From the NCBI GenBank assembly GCA_902806595.1, contig CADCXC010000003.1:2418001-2482000 (forward strand): a stretch of DNA of 64,000 nucleotides. The letters are read 5' to 3'. A program made the position numbers and the translations under genes. Shown here piece after piece: positions 33,131 to 43,091 of this stretch; the stretch's first letter is position 1, and the number at the start of each line of letters is the position of its first letter. The notes below the pieces were generated by a model. The model had not been told where the DNA came from and did not search any database. It saw only the letters and a list, made by a program, of their open reading frames with translations. Origin of the DNA: Pyrenopolyporus hunteri. Lineage: Eukaryota; Ascomycota; Sordariomycetes; Xylariales; Hypoxylaceae.

Positions 33131-34336
33131 GGCTGCTGTAGTTGTTGGGGGAGGAATCTGTCAATTGTCTTGTTGGACTACAATCAAGAGATGAACAGAG
33201 ACAGATGCGAATGCGTGGTAATAGTTCGTCCCTATCGCAAAAGCACATGCAGGGGCAATAACAACAAAGACACGTTTTCCCTTTCAGCTAGACGACTCCG
33301 GCTACCTACTTGAGCCTCAGGGTCGCAGTGACGAGAGTGGCACAACACGTGGAACAGCAGGCAACAATGCTGTTCGCATGTTGGTTGGCCAATGGGGAAT
33401 CAACTCGACGAATCCATGGAGGGATGGCGGAACCTTGAATGGAACGATTGCGAAGGAAGAGGAAATTTCGAATTCGTGGCAAGTTCAAGCGAAAATAAAT
33501 GAAGGGAATAAAAGAATTAAAAAAAAAAAAAATTATTACGTTGGGTACTTTTAGCTTGGACCGAACGAACCTTAGCAGCTCTTCTACCCACTTCTAAGGC
33601 TGATGTGCACGTGATGCAAATCTTGTGGCTGGTGACATTGTGGCTCAGCATGTCTGTGAACAACCACATAACTCGAGCCCTTTTTCAACGTTATTAGCTT
33701 AGGCAACTCGAAACGTCATATCAAGGGGACGAGCCCGTCTTGAACCTTAACTAATCTCAAAACCATGGTCGATATTATCTCCGTTTCGAAACAAGAAACA
33801 GACGAGCTGTAGTACCTACGAAGAAACACGTTTGATTATATTATTGTGTACTTTCTCTTACTTAACCCTAAGTCTACCTGGAACATCACCAACTCTCAAC
33901 TGCAAACCCGGGACTCTTTTCTATTCGACCGGTACATCACATGTTTATTAAGAGAATTAATACATAACAAGGCACTTTTTAGTCTTATTATGTTTAAGTG
34001 CCACCGGGTGACGGGGCGTCAGATCAAGCGCTTTTGTAAACACTCTACGCTCGCCCTAATAGATCTGAAGGCGTGAATAGTCAGTTTCAGCGCAACTGTA
34101 GATATACGCTTTGACTGCTTGTACTTATCTCTAATTGTAAACTAATTAACTACCTGAGCACTTAGCTTTCCACCTAAAGGTTGTTTGCTTATGGGGGGCC
34201 GGTGTTTATGTTTACTACCTACCTTTCGTAATTTCTCCATGAAATGAATGTAAACAAGGCGAAATAAATCCTCAATAATACTACGCAGATTACCAACAGC
34301 CTACTCGATCGTCTTGCTCGTCATTGCTTGCGCAAA
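33131..34336. other. divergent intergenic region
   Basis: About 1.2 kb between the derlin (minus) and the one-domain secreted protein (plus). It contains a run of 14 A at 33519-33532 and an AT-rich stretch from 33830 to 34300. No gene is supported. Confidence 0.5.
33519..33532. repeat. A14 homopolymer
   Basis: Fourteen consecutive A residues on the plus strand. No flanking target duplication or reverse-transcribed sequence is evident, so it is probably a simple tract. Confidence 0.85.
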
Positions 34337-34837
34337 ATGATTTTCGGCATGGTGTTCGCCGCCCTTGCTCTCCTAGCTCCGGCTAGGACCGTTTTCGGCC
34401 AAGCCTCCCAGCCCTTGGGTACCTGGACACTCTTCAACAGCAGCATTACGTGCGACACCGCAAGTTGCCAGTACGACCTTTTCATATATAAACACGAGTC
34501 CGAAGAAGCGGTCCACTGCTACCTCAATACAGCAGGAGGCCCAGACCCTAAAGCCCTCTTCGTAGAACGGAAGTGTCAACTGGACCCTCCCCATACGGTT
34601 AGTCTGAGTTGGGCACCAGACCGCTCAGTTATATTCTATATATCGGATGTTATCAAAAGGTCCAACGCCTTCTACGGATTCCAGAGCTGGGAAACCTGCA
34701 ATGGCCTTATGGCTACCAATAAGACGGAGTGGGCATGGCCTGTTAACGAGCTCCCGGTTCCGTCAACGTCGTATACACCCTTACCGCGATATCGCGATCC
34801 CAACCCCACGGGTATGTTGGGCCAAAACCGGAAGTAG
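34337..34837 (+). CDS. secreted protein with one WT...FYGF domain
   Basis: A single exon encodes 166 residues. The ATG gives a signal peptide (MVFAALALLAPARTVFG) followed by one copy of the domain seen twice in the gene at 25677. Shared features in order are LGTWTLFN (28-34), a Cys and an amphipathic LFIYKH strand, Cys61, Cys80 (VERKCQLD), HTVSLSWAPD, VIFYISD and SNAFYGF (109-115). The tail after residue 116 is short and polar. Four Cys in the domain (39, 44, 61, 80) could make two disulfides. The single-domain form is a natural unit from which the two-domain protein could have been built. I do not recognise the family; secretion is well supported and function is unknown. Confidence 0.75.
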   Translation: MIFGMVFAALALLAPARTVFGQASQPLGTWTLFNSSITCDTASCQYDLFIYKHESEEAVHCYLNTAGGPDPKALFVERKCQLDPPHTVSLSWAPDRSVIFYISDVIKRSNAFYGFQSWETCNGLMATNKTEWAWPVNELPVPSTSYTPLPRYRDPNPTGMLGQNRK

Positions 34838-35326
34838 CCCTGGCAAGTTTCTTGTCTTTTCTTGGAAAACTCAGTAAAATCATAACCTATTGCGTCCGGT
34901 AGCCGAACGTCTATATCAACCGAAGTGAGGTCAACCTTGAGTCCAAGATCGGATATTAGCACACCCCACATATAGGCCGGTTACCGCTCTGAGGATTAGG
35001 AAGATGGATGATATGGAGGATGAGGTCGCGCGTTTGGGTAGATTTCCACTCCATGGAGGCTTCTAGCATGGCCACTTATAAACCATTGAACAGATTAATA
35101 CTCAAATACCTGTTAATATATATTCGACTTATTTAACTAAATCAAAAGTCGCTCCATTATCTCTAGACCTATGGGAATAGGTCTCCACTCTAACTCCCAT
35201 GAGAAGTCACTTGAACTTGTGTTAGCGTTTCGAGACGTGGAATAGAATTAGGAGCATACCTGCACTCATATGTGTTCGTCTCCGCTTATATTCCCCATAT
35301 GCCAAAACTCCCATCCATCCTATGCT
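34838..35326. other. convergent intergenic spacer
   Basis: This 489-bp AT-rich spacer lies between two 3' ends. No coding signal is seen. Confidence 0.5.
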
Positions 35327-35629
35327 CTAGTTCCCGAGGAACATATGGTCTATAAGAGGTGCTACGAACCCGATGGTCATCGAAGCCCGGAAGTCCGGGG
35401 GGTCAAATTCGCCGCCACTTAACCAAACGTATAGTTTAACACTTATTCCGTACGCAGCGGCAGGACAGACGGTGGTGATGAACCAGTGAGGTGCGGGCCG
35501 TAAAGATGAAAATTGTGGGAAGAAGTATATTCTCAAAATATGAAGTAATATCACGTAAAGGAGGATTTGAGATACGCTGGCGGCGACTCGATGTCGGAAG
35601 CGGAGGTCTTCCGCTGAGATTTTGCTCAT
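35327..35629 (-). CDS. small membrane protein, hypothetical
   Basis: The frame encodes 100 residues starting at MSKISAEDLRFRHRVAAS. It has two hydrophobic segments (QILLYVILLHILRIYFF and WFITTVCPAAAYGISVKLYVW) and possibly a third weak one at the end (MTIGFVAPLIDHM). The charge pattern and clean ATG make it more likely real than the neighbouring short frames, but no family is recognised and no splicing was found. It lies convergent to the WT/FYGF gene. It may be a young or lineage-specific gene, or a chance frame. Confidence 0.45.
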   Translation of the reverse strand: MSKISAEDLRFRHRVAASVSQILLYVILLHILRIYFFPQFSSLRPAPHWFITTVCPAAAYGISVKLYVWLSGGEFDPPDFRASMTIGFVAPLIDHMFLGN

Positions 35630-36927
35630 TGTGATGATTACGGAAGGCTTTAGTAGGAAGTAGTGAATAGGAATGAGGGTTGGGGTTGTGGCTAATCCAC
35701 TATCAATGAATATGATGGGTGGCGCCGTCCTTAATATACGCTCCGGCTTGCTGGCTACGTTTCCGGGCGCTACTGCAAGATCCTTTCACGCAAGCTGACA
35801 ATGTTTGGGACGGGGGCTGAAGGATATTGCATCAGCCACTGGAAACTCATTTTCGGTCCCGACCTTACTGCGTTAGCTGTCGATCCCTTCGGATATATGC
35901 CTTGCGATTGCCATCCGTTGTGCTTTAGGACTGTGATAGGAGCTTTCCTGGTTTAGCTCTGTCCATATCTACCTTGCCTCTAACCGTACCCGAGGCTGGT
36001 GATACTCCAAATGCAAAACCCCATGCGCCCATGTGTGACGATGCCAGGCAATCATGTTGTGTGAAAATACCTGATGTCACACATGGTTTCGCAACTCCGA
36101 CTCCTTCGAGGCGCTGCTGCTGCGCTTCAATTCCTAATCATATCTCGGAAACTGTGGCATATCGATCATACGGCAATATCTTTAAGTGGATGAGTATTTT
36201 ACTTGCACGTTTAGGCCGTCCTTGATTACTGCTTGATTCCTCGATCGGGGTATGACGCGGTGCCTGGCGTGTTAGACCTGTATTTCCCAATGGAACGGAG
36301 TCTGAGGTATCTGAGTTGAGTTGTTGAACGAGATAAGGGGAGATTAAACCTAGCTTAATTTTTGCTTAGTTTTTGTTTATTCCAGCGTAAACACTTTTAC
36401 TTCTAACACGCCAGAGATGCTGAGGATTTAAGGATATAGGTACAAGTTGTTGAGATCGAAAACAATGCAAAAGAATGTTCTGATTGGTTAAGAAGAGCAG
36501 CGCTTCACCCCGCCTCTGCTCTTTTACACACCTGCGTGGATCTATTGCTCTCAGCTTCCTTATCCAAGCAATACACCGTCCTGATATTTGATACGCGCGT
36601 TCAAGCTTATGTACATTTGTGTACATATCTACTCGGTATAGATATACCTCATGGAAGCATCTCCGCGCATATGGCGCCCATGGCCACGTCAGGAGAGGTA
36701 CCGGAAGCATTGCTCTTATGAGGCATCTCGATACGGGCTGCTACCAGCCGGTTTCAGCCGCTTGCCACGTGGTGACACCCACCCGTACGTTCGGCAGTTG
36801 TAAGAGCCAACCTCTAAACTTCTCCAATTTATGAGTCAAAAAATCGACCCGCTGCTTCGATGCGATCGTCCTATAAGAGCGCATTGTGGCGGATCTCGAC
36901 TTGTTCTTTAACTTGGGGGACAGTCGA
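35630..36927. other. intergenic region upstream of ArgJ
   Basis: About 1.3 kb without a supported gene. It contains the promoter of the small membrane protein gene (minus) and that of ArgJ (plus). Short open frames here have no family resemblance. Confidence 0.5.
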
Positions 36928-38449
36928 ATGGTTCTCATGGCTCTACCAGCTTCGCGTTACCGGGTCCCAAGCCGATTAATTCAATTTACCGCGAAACTCT
37001 CGGGTGCTCGATTCTATTCGGCTCCCACCAGCGGAAATATTCCCGCCGCAAAGAAGAAATATGTCCCGACCAGCGGTACTTATCCGCGAGGTTTTAGGGT
37101 CTCCGGGATACTAGTGGGAGTGAAGCCGAAGAACACCACCAAGCCTGATCTTGCATTCATCACTTCGGACACGCCATGTGCAGCAGCAGCAGTCTTCACC
37201 AAGAATAAGTTCCAGGCTGCGCCAGTGACCTTTAGCCGGGCTCTGCTCCAGGAACAGAAAAACACGGGGCTTCGAGGCGTAATAATTAACTCGGGATGCG
37301 CCAACGCCGTGACTGGCAAGGGAGGCCTCGAGGATGCGGAGCGGATGGCCAAGGAGGCGGATAAGGCCCTGGGTGCTAATAAGGCGACGATTGTGATGAG
37401 TACTGGTGTGATTGGGCAGAGGTGATCACCATCGAGCCTTAGCGAACTCATCACATATGTCGTTCTAACGCGCTTCTAGGCTGCCAATTCAGAAAATCTT
37501 GGATGGAGTACCCAAAGCCTATGAGGGACTCGGTGATACCCATAAACACTGGCTGACATGTGCCACGGCAATCTGTACGACGGACACATTCCCTAAATTA
37601 ATCTCGAGGACGTTTAAGCTGCCGTCCTCGCCGTCGATAGAGTACCGCATAGCCGGGACGACCAAAGGCGCTGGCATGATCCACCCGAATATGGCAACGC
37701 TCTTAGGTGTAATGGCCACCGATGCTCCTATCTCATCCACCGTAATCCCGCCCATCCTCAAGTATGCTGTCGACCGGTCTTTTAACAGCATCACTATCGA
37801 TGGAGATACTTCTACGAATGACACGGTTGCTCTACTAGCAAACGGAGCCGCCGGGGGCCGAGGAGTTACTACGGAAGACTCGGCCGACTTTGCGGCCTTT
37901 CGAGACGTCGTCACCGAGTTCGCGACCGACCTAGCTAAGCTCATCGTGCGAGACGGCGAAGGGGCCACCAAGTTCGTCACCATTCGCGTGACTGAGTCTT
38001 CGAGCGAGGAGGGTGCCCGCAAGATCGCTAGCACCATCGCGCGGTCGCCGCTTGTTAAGACGGCGCTCTACGGAAGAGACGCCAATTGGGGCAGGATCCT
38101 TTGCGCTACCGGTTATTCGCTCATCAGCGAACCCGGGCAGGCCATCAACGACGTTGCAGAGATAATCCCCGAGAAGACTAACGTGTCTTTCATCCCCACG
38201 GACGGAAGCCCGGAGCTGAAGTTGCTTGTTAACGGCGAACCTGAGACGGTCGATGAGGATCGAGCTAAGCAGATTCTTGAGTTTGAAGATCTCGAGATAC
38301 TTGTGAGACTGGGGACTGGTAAGAAGGAGGCGACGTACTGGACCTGCGATTACAGCCACGAGTACATGTAAGTGCGCATCCTAGCCATTCTTTTAACACG
38401 AGGACTGACGAAATTCACTAGCACAATCAACGGGGATTACCGTACATAA
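36928..38449 (+). CDS. ARG7: ArgJ, mitochondrial bifunctional ornithine acetyltransferase/N-acetylglutamate synthase
   Basis: The enzyme moves the acetyl group from N-acetylornithine to glutamate, and can also make N-acetylglutamate, in the cyclic arginine pathway in the mitochondrial matrix. Exons: 36928..37421, 37480..38367 and 38422..38449; the last is 28 nt and supplies the conserved end TINGDYRT. Two nearby ATGs give 469 or 466 residues. The N-terminus is Arg/Ser-rich with no acidic residues, as in a mitochondrial presequence. PRGFRVSGI, SDTPCAAAAVFTKN and INSGCANAVTG follow. The autoproteolysis site lies in KGAGMIHPNMATLLG, where Thr (about residue 235 counting from the second ATG) becomes the N-terminal nucleophile of the beta subunit. 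DGDTSTNDTV and GRDANWGRI are also intact. ArgJ is the general family name; ARG7 is the yeast symbol. Confidence 0.96.
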
Positions 38450-38886
38450 TTGTTGAGAGTCTACGGGATCGCGAAGATTGTGAAGATCTATCCTAGATAG
38501 GACGGTCTATCCTGGAGGGGAGGGTCTCTTATGCTGGCGCGTATCACGTTGGACCCGTACTACGACTGCCTGGTTACCTAGGTAGTTCGTTGATATATAT
38601 CTGCTCATAACTGAGAATATCTAACTCTGGAAAAAGTGAGGGGCATAAGATGTATCACCTAGCGTATGGGGAGATGCGTATATATTGATATAGACGTAGT
38701 GTTTTCGACCCGATAAGCAAATATATCTTACCCCACATTGTCTTAAGCATCGTAAGAGCTTAGACCGATTCTGGATTTAGACGCGCCTCGGCGTGAAAAA
38801 GAATCACGCGTAAATTGATTTCTATTCCATCGAATCTCCGCCGAGAACATCCTGTGCCTAGGAATCCATATCACAACAACGGAACA
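38450..38886. other. intergenic spacer
   Basis: This 437-bp spacer contains the ArgJ terminator and the RFC4 promoter. It has one CCTAGGTAG motif near 38577 and nothing else of note. Confidence 0.5.
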
Positions 38887-40103
38887 ATGCCGTCAGCGAA
38901 ACCAGAGGAGATAGGCGAGTCTTCGACGTCAGCCGCTAGAAAGGCCTTGGTTGGAACTACTAGCGACGGCGTGACTTATGAGCTGCCATGGTTTGTCGTT
39001 CCTTTCGGCGAGCTCTTCTCTAGCTGAACCTCTGTTAACACAACGCCGCTTAGGGTTGAGAAGTACAGACCCGTTTTCCTCGACGATGTGGTCGGAAATA
39101 CCGAGACGATCGAACGGCTGAAGATCATCGCGAGGGACGGAAACATGCCTCACGTCATCATATCAGGAATGCCCGGTATAGGGAAGACGACGAGCGTCCT
39201 ATGTCTGGCGCGCCAGCTGCTCGGGGACGCTTATAAGGAGGCGGTGCTGGAACTCAACGCCAGCGACGAGCGAGGTATGTTCGAACCTATACTCTAACCA
39301 TCCAACCATCCAACCATCTATAATGCCAACTAACTCGATTTATTAATTCATTAGGTATCGACGTGGTCCGGAACCGAATCAAGGGCTTCGCGCAGAAGAA
39401 AGTCACGCTGCCGGCAGGTCGACACAAGATCGTGATCCTGGACGAGGCGGACAGCATGACTACGGGTGCACAGCAGGCGCTGCGGCGCACCATGGAGATC
39501 TACTCCAACACGACTCGATTCGCCTTCGCATGCAACCAGTCGAACAAGATCATCGAGCCGCTGCAGTCACGGTGTGCCATCCTGCGGTATGGGCGGCTAA
39601 CGGACGCGCAAGTGGTCAAGCGACTGCTACAGATCATCGAGGCGGAGAAGGTACAATACAGCGACGACGGGCTAGCGGCGCTGGTCTTCAGCGCCGAGGG
39701 CGACATGCGGCAGGCCATCAACAACCTGCAGAGCACGCACGCCGGCTTCGGCTTCGTCAGCGGCGACAACGTCTTCAAGGTCGTCGACAGCCCGCACCCC
39801 ATCAAGGTGCAGGCCATGCTCAAGGCTTGCTACGAGGGGAACATTGATAGCGCCCTCGATACCCTCCGCGAGCTCTGGGACCTCGGATACTCGAGCCACG
39901 ACATCATCTCCACCATGTTCAAGGTCACCAAGACCATCCCCACCCTCAGCGAACACTCCAAGCTCGAGTTCATCCGCGAGATCGGCTTCACGCATATGAA
40001 GATCCTCGAGGGCGTCCAGACACTGCTGCAGCTGAGCGGATGCGTGGCGCGGTTGTGCAAGATCAACATGGACCCGAAGCGCTTCGAGACGAAGGCGAAG
40101 TGA
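38887..40103 (+). CDS. RFC4: replication factor C small subunit Rfc4 (human RFC2 type)
   Basis: A subunit of the heteropentameric clamp loader that places PCNA on DNA during replication and repair. Exons: 38887..38990, 39054..39274 and 39355..40103, giving 357 residues. The split Trp codon joins LPW to VEKYRPVFLDDVVGN, the RFC box at the start of the AAA+ domain. The Walker A ISGMPGIGKTTS, ELNASDERG, Walker B VILDEADSM, ALRRTMEIYSN and the SRC arginine-finger motif LQSRCAILRY are intact. The segment EGDMRQAINNLQST and the collar domain follow. Similarity to yeast Rfc4 extends along the whole length. The N-terminal 34 residues are a fungal extension. Intron 2 holds an 8-bp tandem repeat. The gene is convergent with the small membrane-protein gene at 40400. 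Confidence 0.97.
39296..39318. repeat. 8-bp tandem repeat in RFC4 intron 2
   Basis: The octamer AACCATCC is repeated about 2.9 times inside the second intron of RFC4. It does not touch the splice sites. Confidence 0.85.
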
Positions 40104-40399
40104 ACGCGAAGATCGGTCTTTGGGTATGAAAGAGAGAGGAGGGGGGGATCATACATGTGGCAAATGGATTCGACGAATATCCGAGGTTTTTACATGGCAT
40201 GGCACTGGCGTTTACGAGATTATGATTTCCCGACTGCTTGTCTGCTTGTCGGGACAAGGGGTAAAAAAAAAATGCGGCATATCTACATGCCCTTTATACA
40301 GATTACATGGCCTATGGCCTAATAATACAGAAGATTGACTGCCCGTTGATACCATTGCCGCTGCTATTGGTGGCTAACCCATACTGACAAGTCAAGGCA

Positions 40400-40933
40400 T
40401 CACTTCTTGTCTTGCTCTGGGGTTGCCGGGGCCTCGTTCTCTAGTTCCGCCAGCTCCTTCTCGTAGTCGGCCCAGATGGCGCGGCTCTGTGCTATCCTGC
40501 GCTGCACGCGCAGCCGCTGCTCGTACTGCCTCATGCGGTAGTCGGCCTCGATCATGCTACCGAGGATCATGCCGGACATTTGGAGGTACCTAATACTCCT
40601 TAGCATTTTGCCTTCCATGCGCTCACTCTCTTTGCTTAGATATAGACTCATATTTTCATCCCATGCTCATGGCTCCAAGGCCCATCCCAGACGCGTTAAG
40701 TTCAACCGCACAGCGAGAACGGAAGCATGAGTATAGAGTCAGTTGAAAAGCGTAAACACTCACACCTTAAACTGAATAGTCAATCCCCGATACATAGGCG
40801 AAAAGATATAGCCGAGTCCACCCAAGACCGCCGATGCGGCGCCCCATTTGACGGCTCCGACAGCAGCGCCGCGCGCCGCCTCCCATTGCGCCTCCTTCGC
40901 GTCCTCGCTCTCTAGGGCTTTGTGTGAGCGCAT
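40400..40933 (-). CDS. small membrane-associated protein, conserved hypothetical
   Basis: Two exons on the minus strand, 40764..40933 and 40400..40589, encode 119 residues. The first exon is embedded in a stretch with no ATG-initiated frame long enough to be noticed; it reads MRSHKALESEDAKEAQWE, then a Gly/Ala-rich helix (AAVGAVKWGAASAVLGGLGY) and SPMYRGLTIQFKV. The GTGAGT donor and TATTAG acceptor split a Val codon and lead into YLQMSGMILGSMIEADYRMR, then a charged helical tail (RRIAQSRAIWADYEKEL). Two Gly-rich hydrophobic segments either side of a short loop suggest a hairpin in a membrane. The layout loosely recalls HIG1-type mitochondrial proteins, but the motif is not theirs. I have seen similar fungal sequences only as hypothetical proteins. 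Function is unknown; the gene model is well supported by frame and splice sites. Confidence 0.75.
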
Positions 40934-42035
40934 CGTCGCGGGGTCATCCCGACGGAATCACCGGCGGGCGCAAAACGGTTCAATTCGGGGTTTGCCTCGC
41001 TTTGCTTGGATTGAGGATCGAGGGGTAAGGTATTTCTTTCTCCTTAATGGCCCGACTCGGATCTCTTATCAATGACTGTCTCCGTGATTAGAGGTTAGGT
41101 GATAGTCCTCTCAGTAATGCTATTACCTCTTAGATAGTACACGAGTAGGTAAGTACCATCTAAGGTATGGCGCCTTGATTGAAAGTCGACCGTTAAGATT
41201 TCGTCCAGCGGATTCGTTTAGTGGAGTAGTTTAGAGCTCCCGCGCCATTTGTTGGAATTGATAGCCGGGGTGTCGGCGGGGTAAATAAATGGCAGTTTAT
41301 TGGCGTCATCGTTTCCCTTTTTTCTTTCTTCATGTTTATCGATGCTGAGGCTTTGGTTTAGTTATACATGACTTAATTAGCAAAGAAAATTGTATAACTC
41401 ATTCAAACTTCAGCCTCAATTTTATCTTATTTGTATGCGGTTTCCTATTCAATGACAGGGCTCATGTACCTGTAAAAGAGATGTATGTACGTAAGTGTTG
41501 TTGAGAACCACATGAAATCTCAAGCCAGCGCGTAAGACGAATCGCGAACCAGCAAGAACCTGGCTATTAACCTATAACTTATACGCGCATCTAATCTGGT
41601 ATGAGTACACTAATCCCCTAGACGTGGAAATAGTTATATAAATAACCTTGGAAGTATACTATGTAGAGCGGTAAGCTCTCTTCGGAATCTCGTCTCCGCG
41701 GCTAACTGGCCATCTAGCTTAATCTGAGTGTATTAACGTCATAATGCGTGGTCGGATCTTTGAACCCTATACCTTTCTCAATACAACGTTGATAAGCAGG
41801 GTCCGATCGACGATGCTAGCTTGGAATTGGCTTGAAGCCTAGACTTACATGGATATGACCTTGGGTGTAAGTGACGACTTATATCGATGATGTATATTTA
41901 CTATAGCTAGCATCGCGTATCGAGGCCGCGCCAACTTCAGCGGTTCGATAATTATAAAGAGATGTCTTGATAGAGTCGAAGTGAAGGGAGAAAAGTGCTC
42001 AGTTCACCACAATCTTTTCCCTTTCCCGCCATAGA
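40934..42035. other. divergent intergenic region
   Basis: About 1.1 kb between the small membrane-protein gene and the GFA-fold gene, carrying both promoters. It is AT-rich between 41330 and 41900 and shows no gene. Confidence 0.5.
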
Positions 42036-42980
42036 ATGTTTAGACTGCGGGTGCTGCCAACTAGAACCTGGCAATCTAGTCTCCGACGTCATCATTCGCT
42101 CTGTGCTAGAAAATCTCCATCTCCATCTCCATCCTTATCCTCAATATCGTCGTCACCATTAATAATCACTTCAGCCTCTCAGAGGCGCCCTTCCTCCACG
42201 CCATTATCCATACGACCCAACGCGCAATTCCATTCCACGCCGGGGGAAATGTCCGTAGAGCAGCAGGAAAAGGAGAAAAACAAGATGGGCCAAACGCGAG
42301 GCGAATACGAAACCGGGGCCGAGACGGGAGCCGTGCGGGACACCTCGGAGGCGTGGAAGTCGCAGCCGCCGTACCGGACGGCCGCAGCGAACGAGCACTT
42401 CGAGAAGCGGTGGACGGCGCACTGCCACTGCGGGCGGGTGAAGTACTGGCTGTCGCGGGAGCGGCCGCTGGCGACCAAGTTCTGCCACTGCGTGGACTGC
42501 CAGTCGCTGCACGGCGCGCCGTTCCAGTGGGCGGCCATCTTCGAGAAGGAGGACCTGCACTTCGAGCGCGGCGCCGAGGGGCTCGCCTTCTACCACTCCC
42601 AGGACAAGTCCACGGTCCACCGGCTCCCGTGCAAGGTCAGCTGCGCCTACTGCCACTCGCCCATCATGGACGAGGGCCGCAACAAGATCCTCATGTTCCC
42701 CGGCATCATCAAGTTCAAGGACGCCGAGAGCAAGAAGCTGTTCGATCCCCAGTAAGTGGCGCTCCTAGAGGAACTAACCGGTAACGATGGAAAGTATGCT
42801 AATGAATCTCGGTCTAGATGTCATATTTTCTATAGTCAGCGCGTGGTGGATATACGAGATGGCAAACCCAAGTGGTCGCGGCTCGACGGGCAGAGCGAAT
42901 TGATTAAAGACGCCGACAGGTTAGATTCTAGCGAACACACTGTTCTAGGCGAGGCCAGAAATGAGAAAATAGAAAATTAA
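42036..42980 (+). CDS. GFA-domain (CENP-V/GFA fold) zinc protein
   Basis: Two exons, 42036..42751 and 42818..42980, encode 292 residues; the intron has a perfect TGCTAAT branch-like motif. The first 70 residues are Arg/Ser-rich (MFRLRVLPTRTWQSSLRRHH), like a mitochondrial targeting sequence. The GFA domain spans about 125-245 with zinc ligands in AHCHCGRVKYW, KFCHCVDCQSLHG and CKVSCAYCHSP. GAPFQWAAIF and FYHSQDKSTVHRLPC are typical of fungal members. The family includes a bacterial glutathione-dependent formaldehyde-activating protein, but most fungal members have no tested substrate, so no reaction is assigned. From about 42280 to 42740 GC content is strikingly higher than in the 5' part of the same exon. 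The second exon is a less conserved tail. Confidence 0.88.
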
Positions 42981-43091
42981 ATTATCCGAGGGGTATCTTA
43001 TGCGTGTGCATCATACTGTGGCCGCGTCTGTCCCTTTTGTCTACATCACATGCTCGTTGCCGCTGTAACGGTCTCTATATGTATACCCCCT

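Noticed and set aside
37519..38037. 172-codon minus-strand frame opposite ArgJ
   Set aside because: Antisense shadow of a conserved enzyme exon.
42204..42784. Long overlapping frames in both strands over the GFA-domain exon
   Set aside because: They are shadows created by the high GC and absence of stop codons in that segment; only the plus-strand frame with the zinc ligands is coding.
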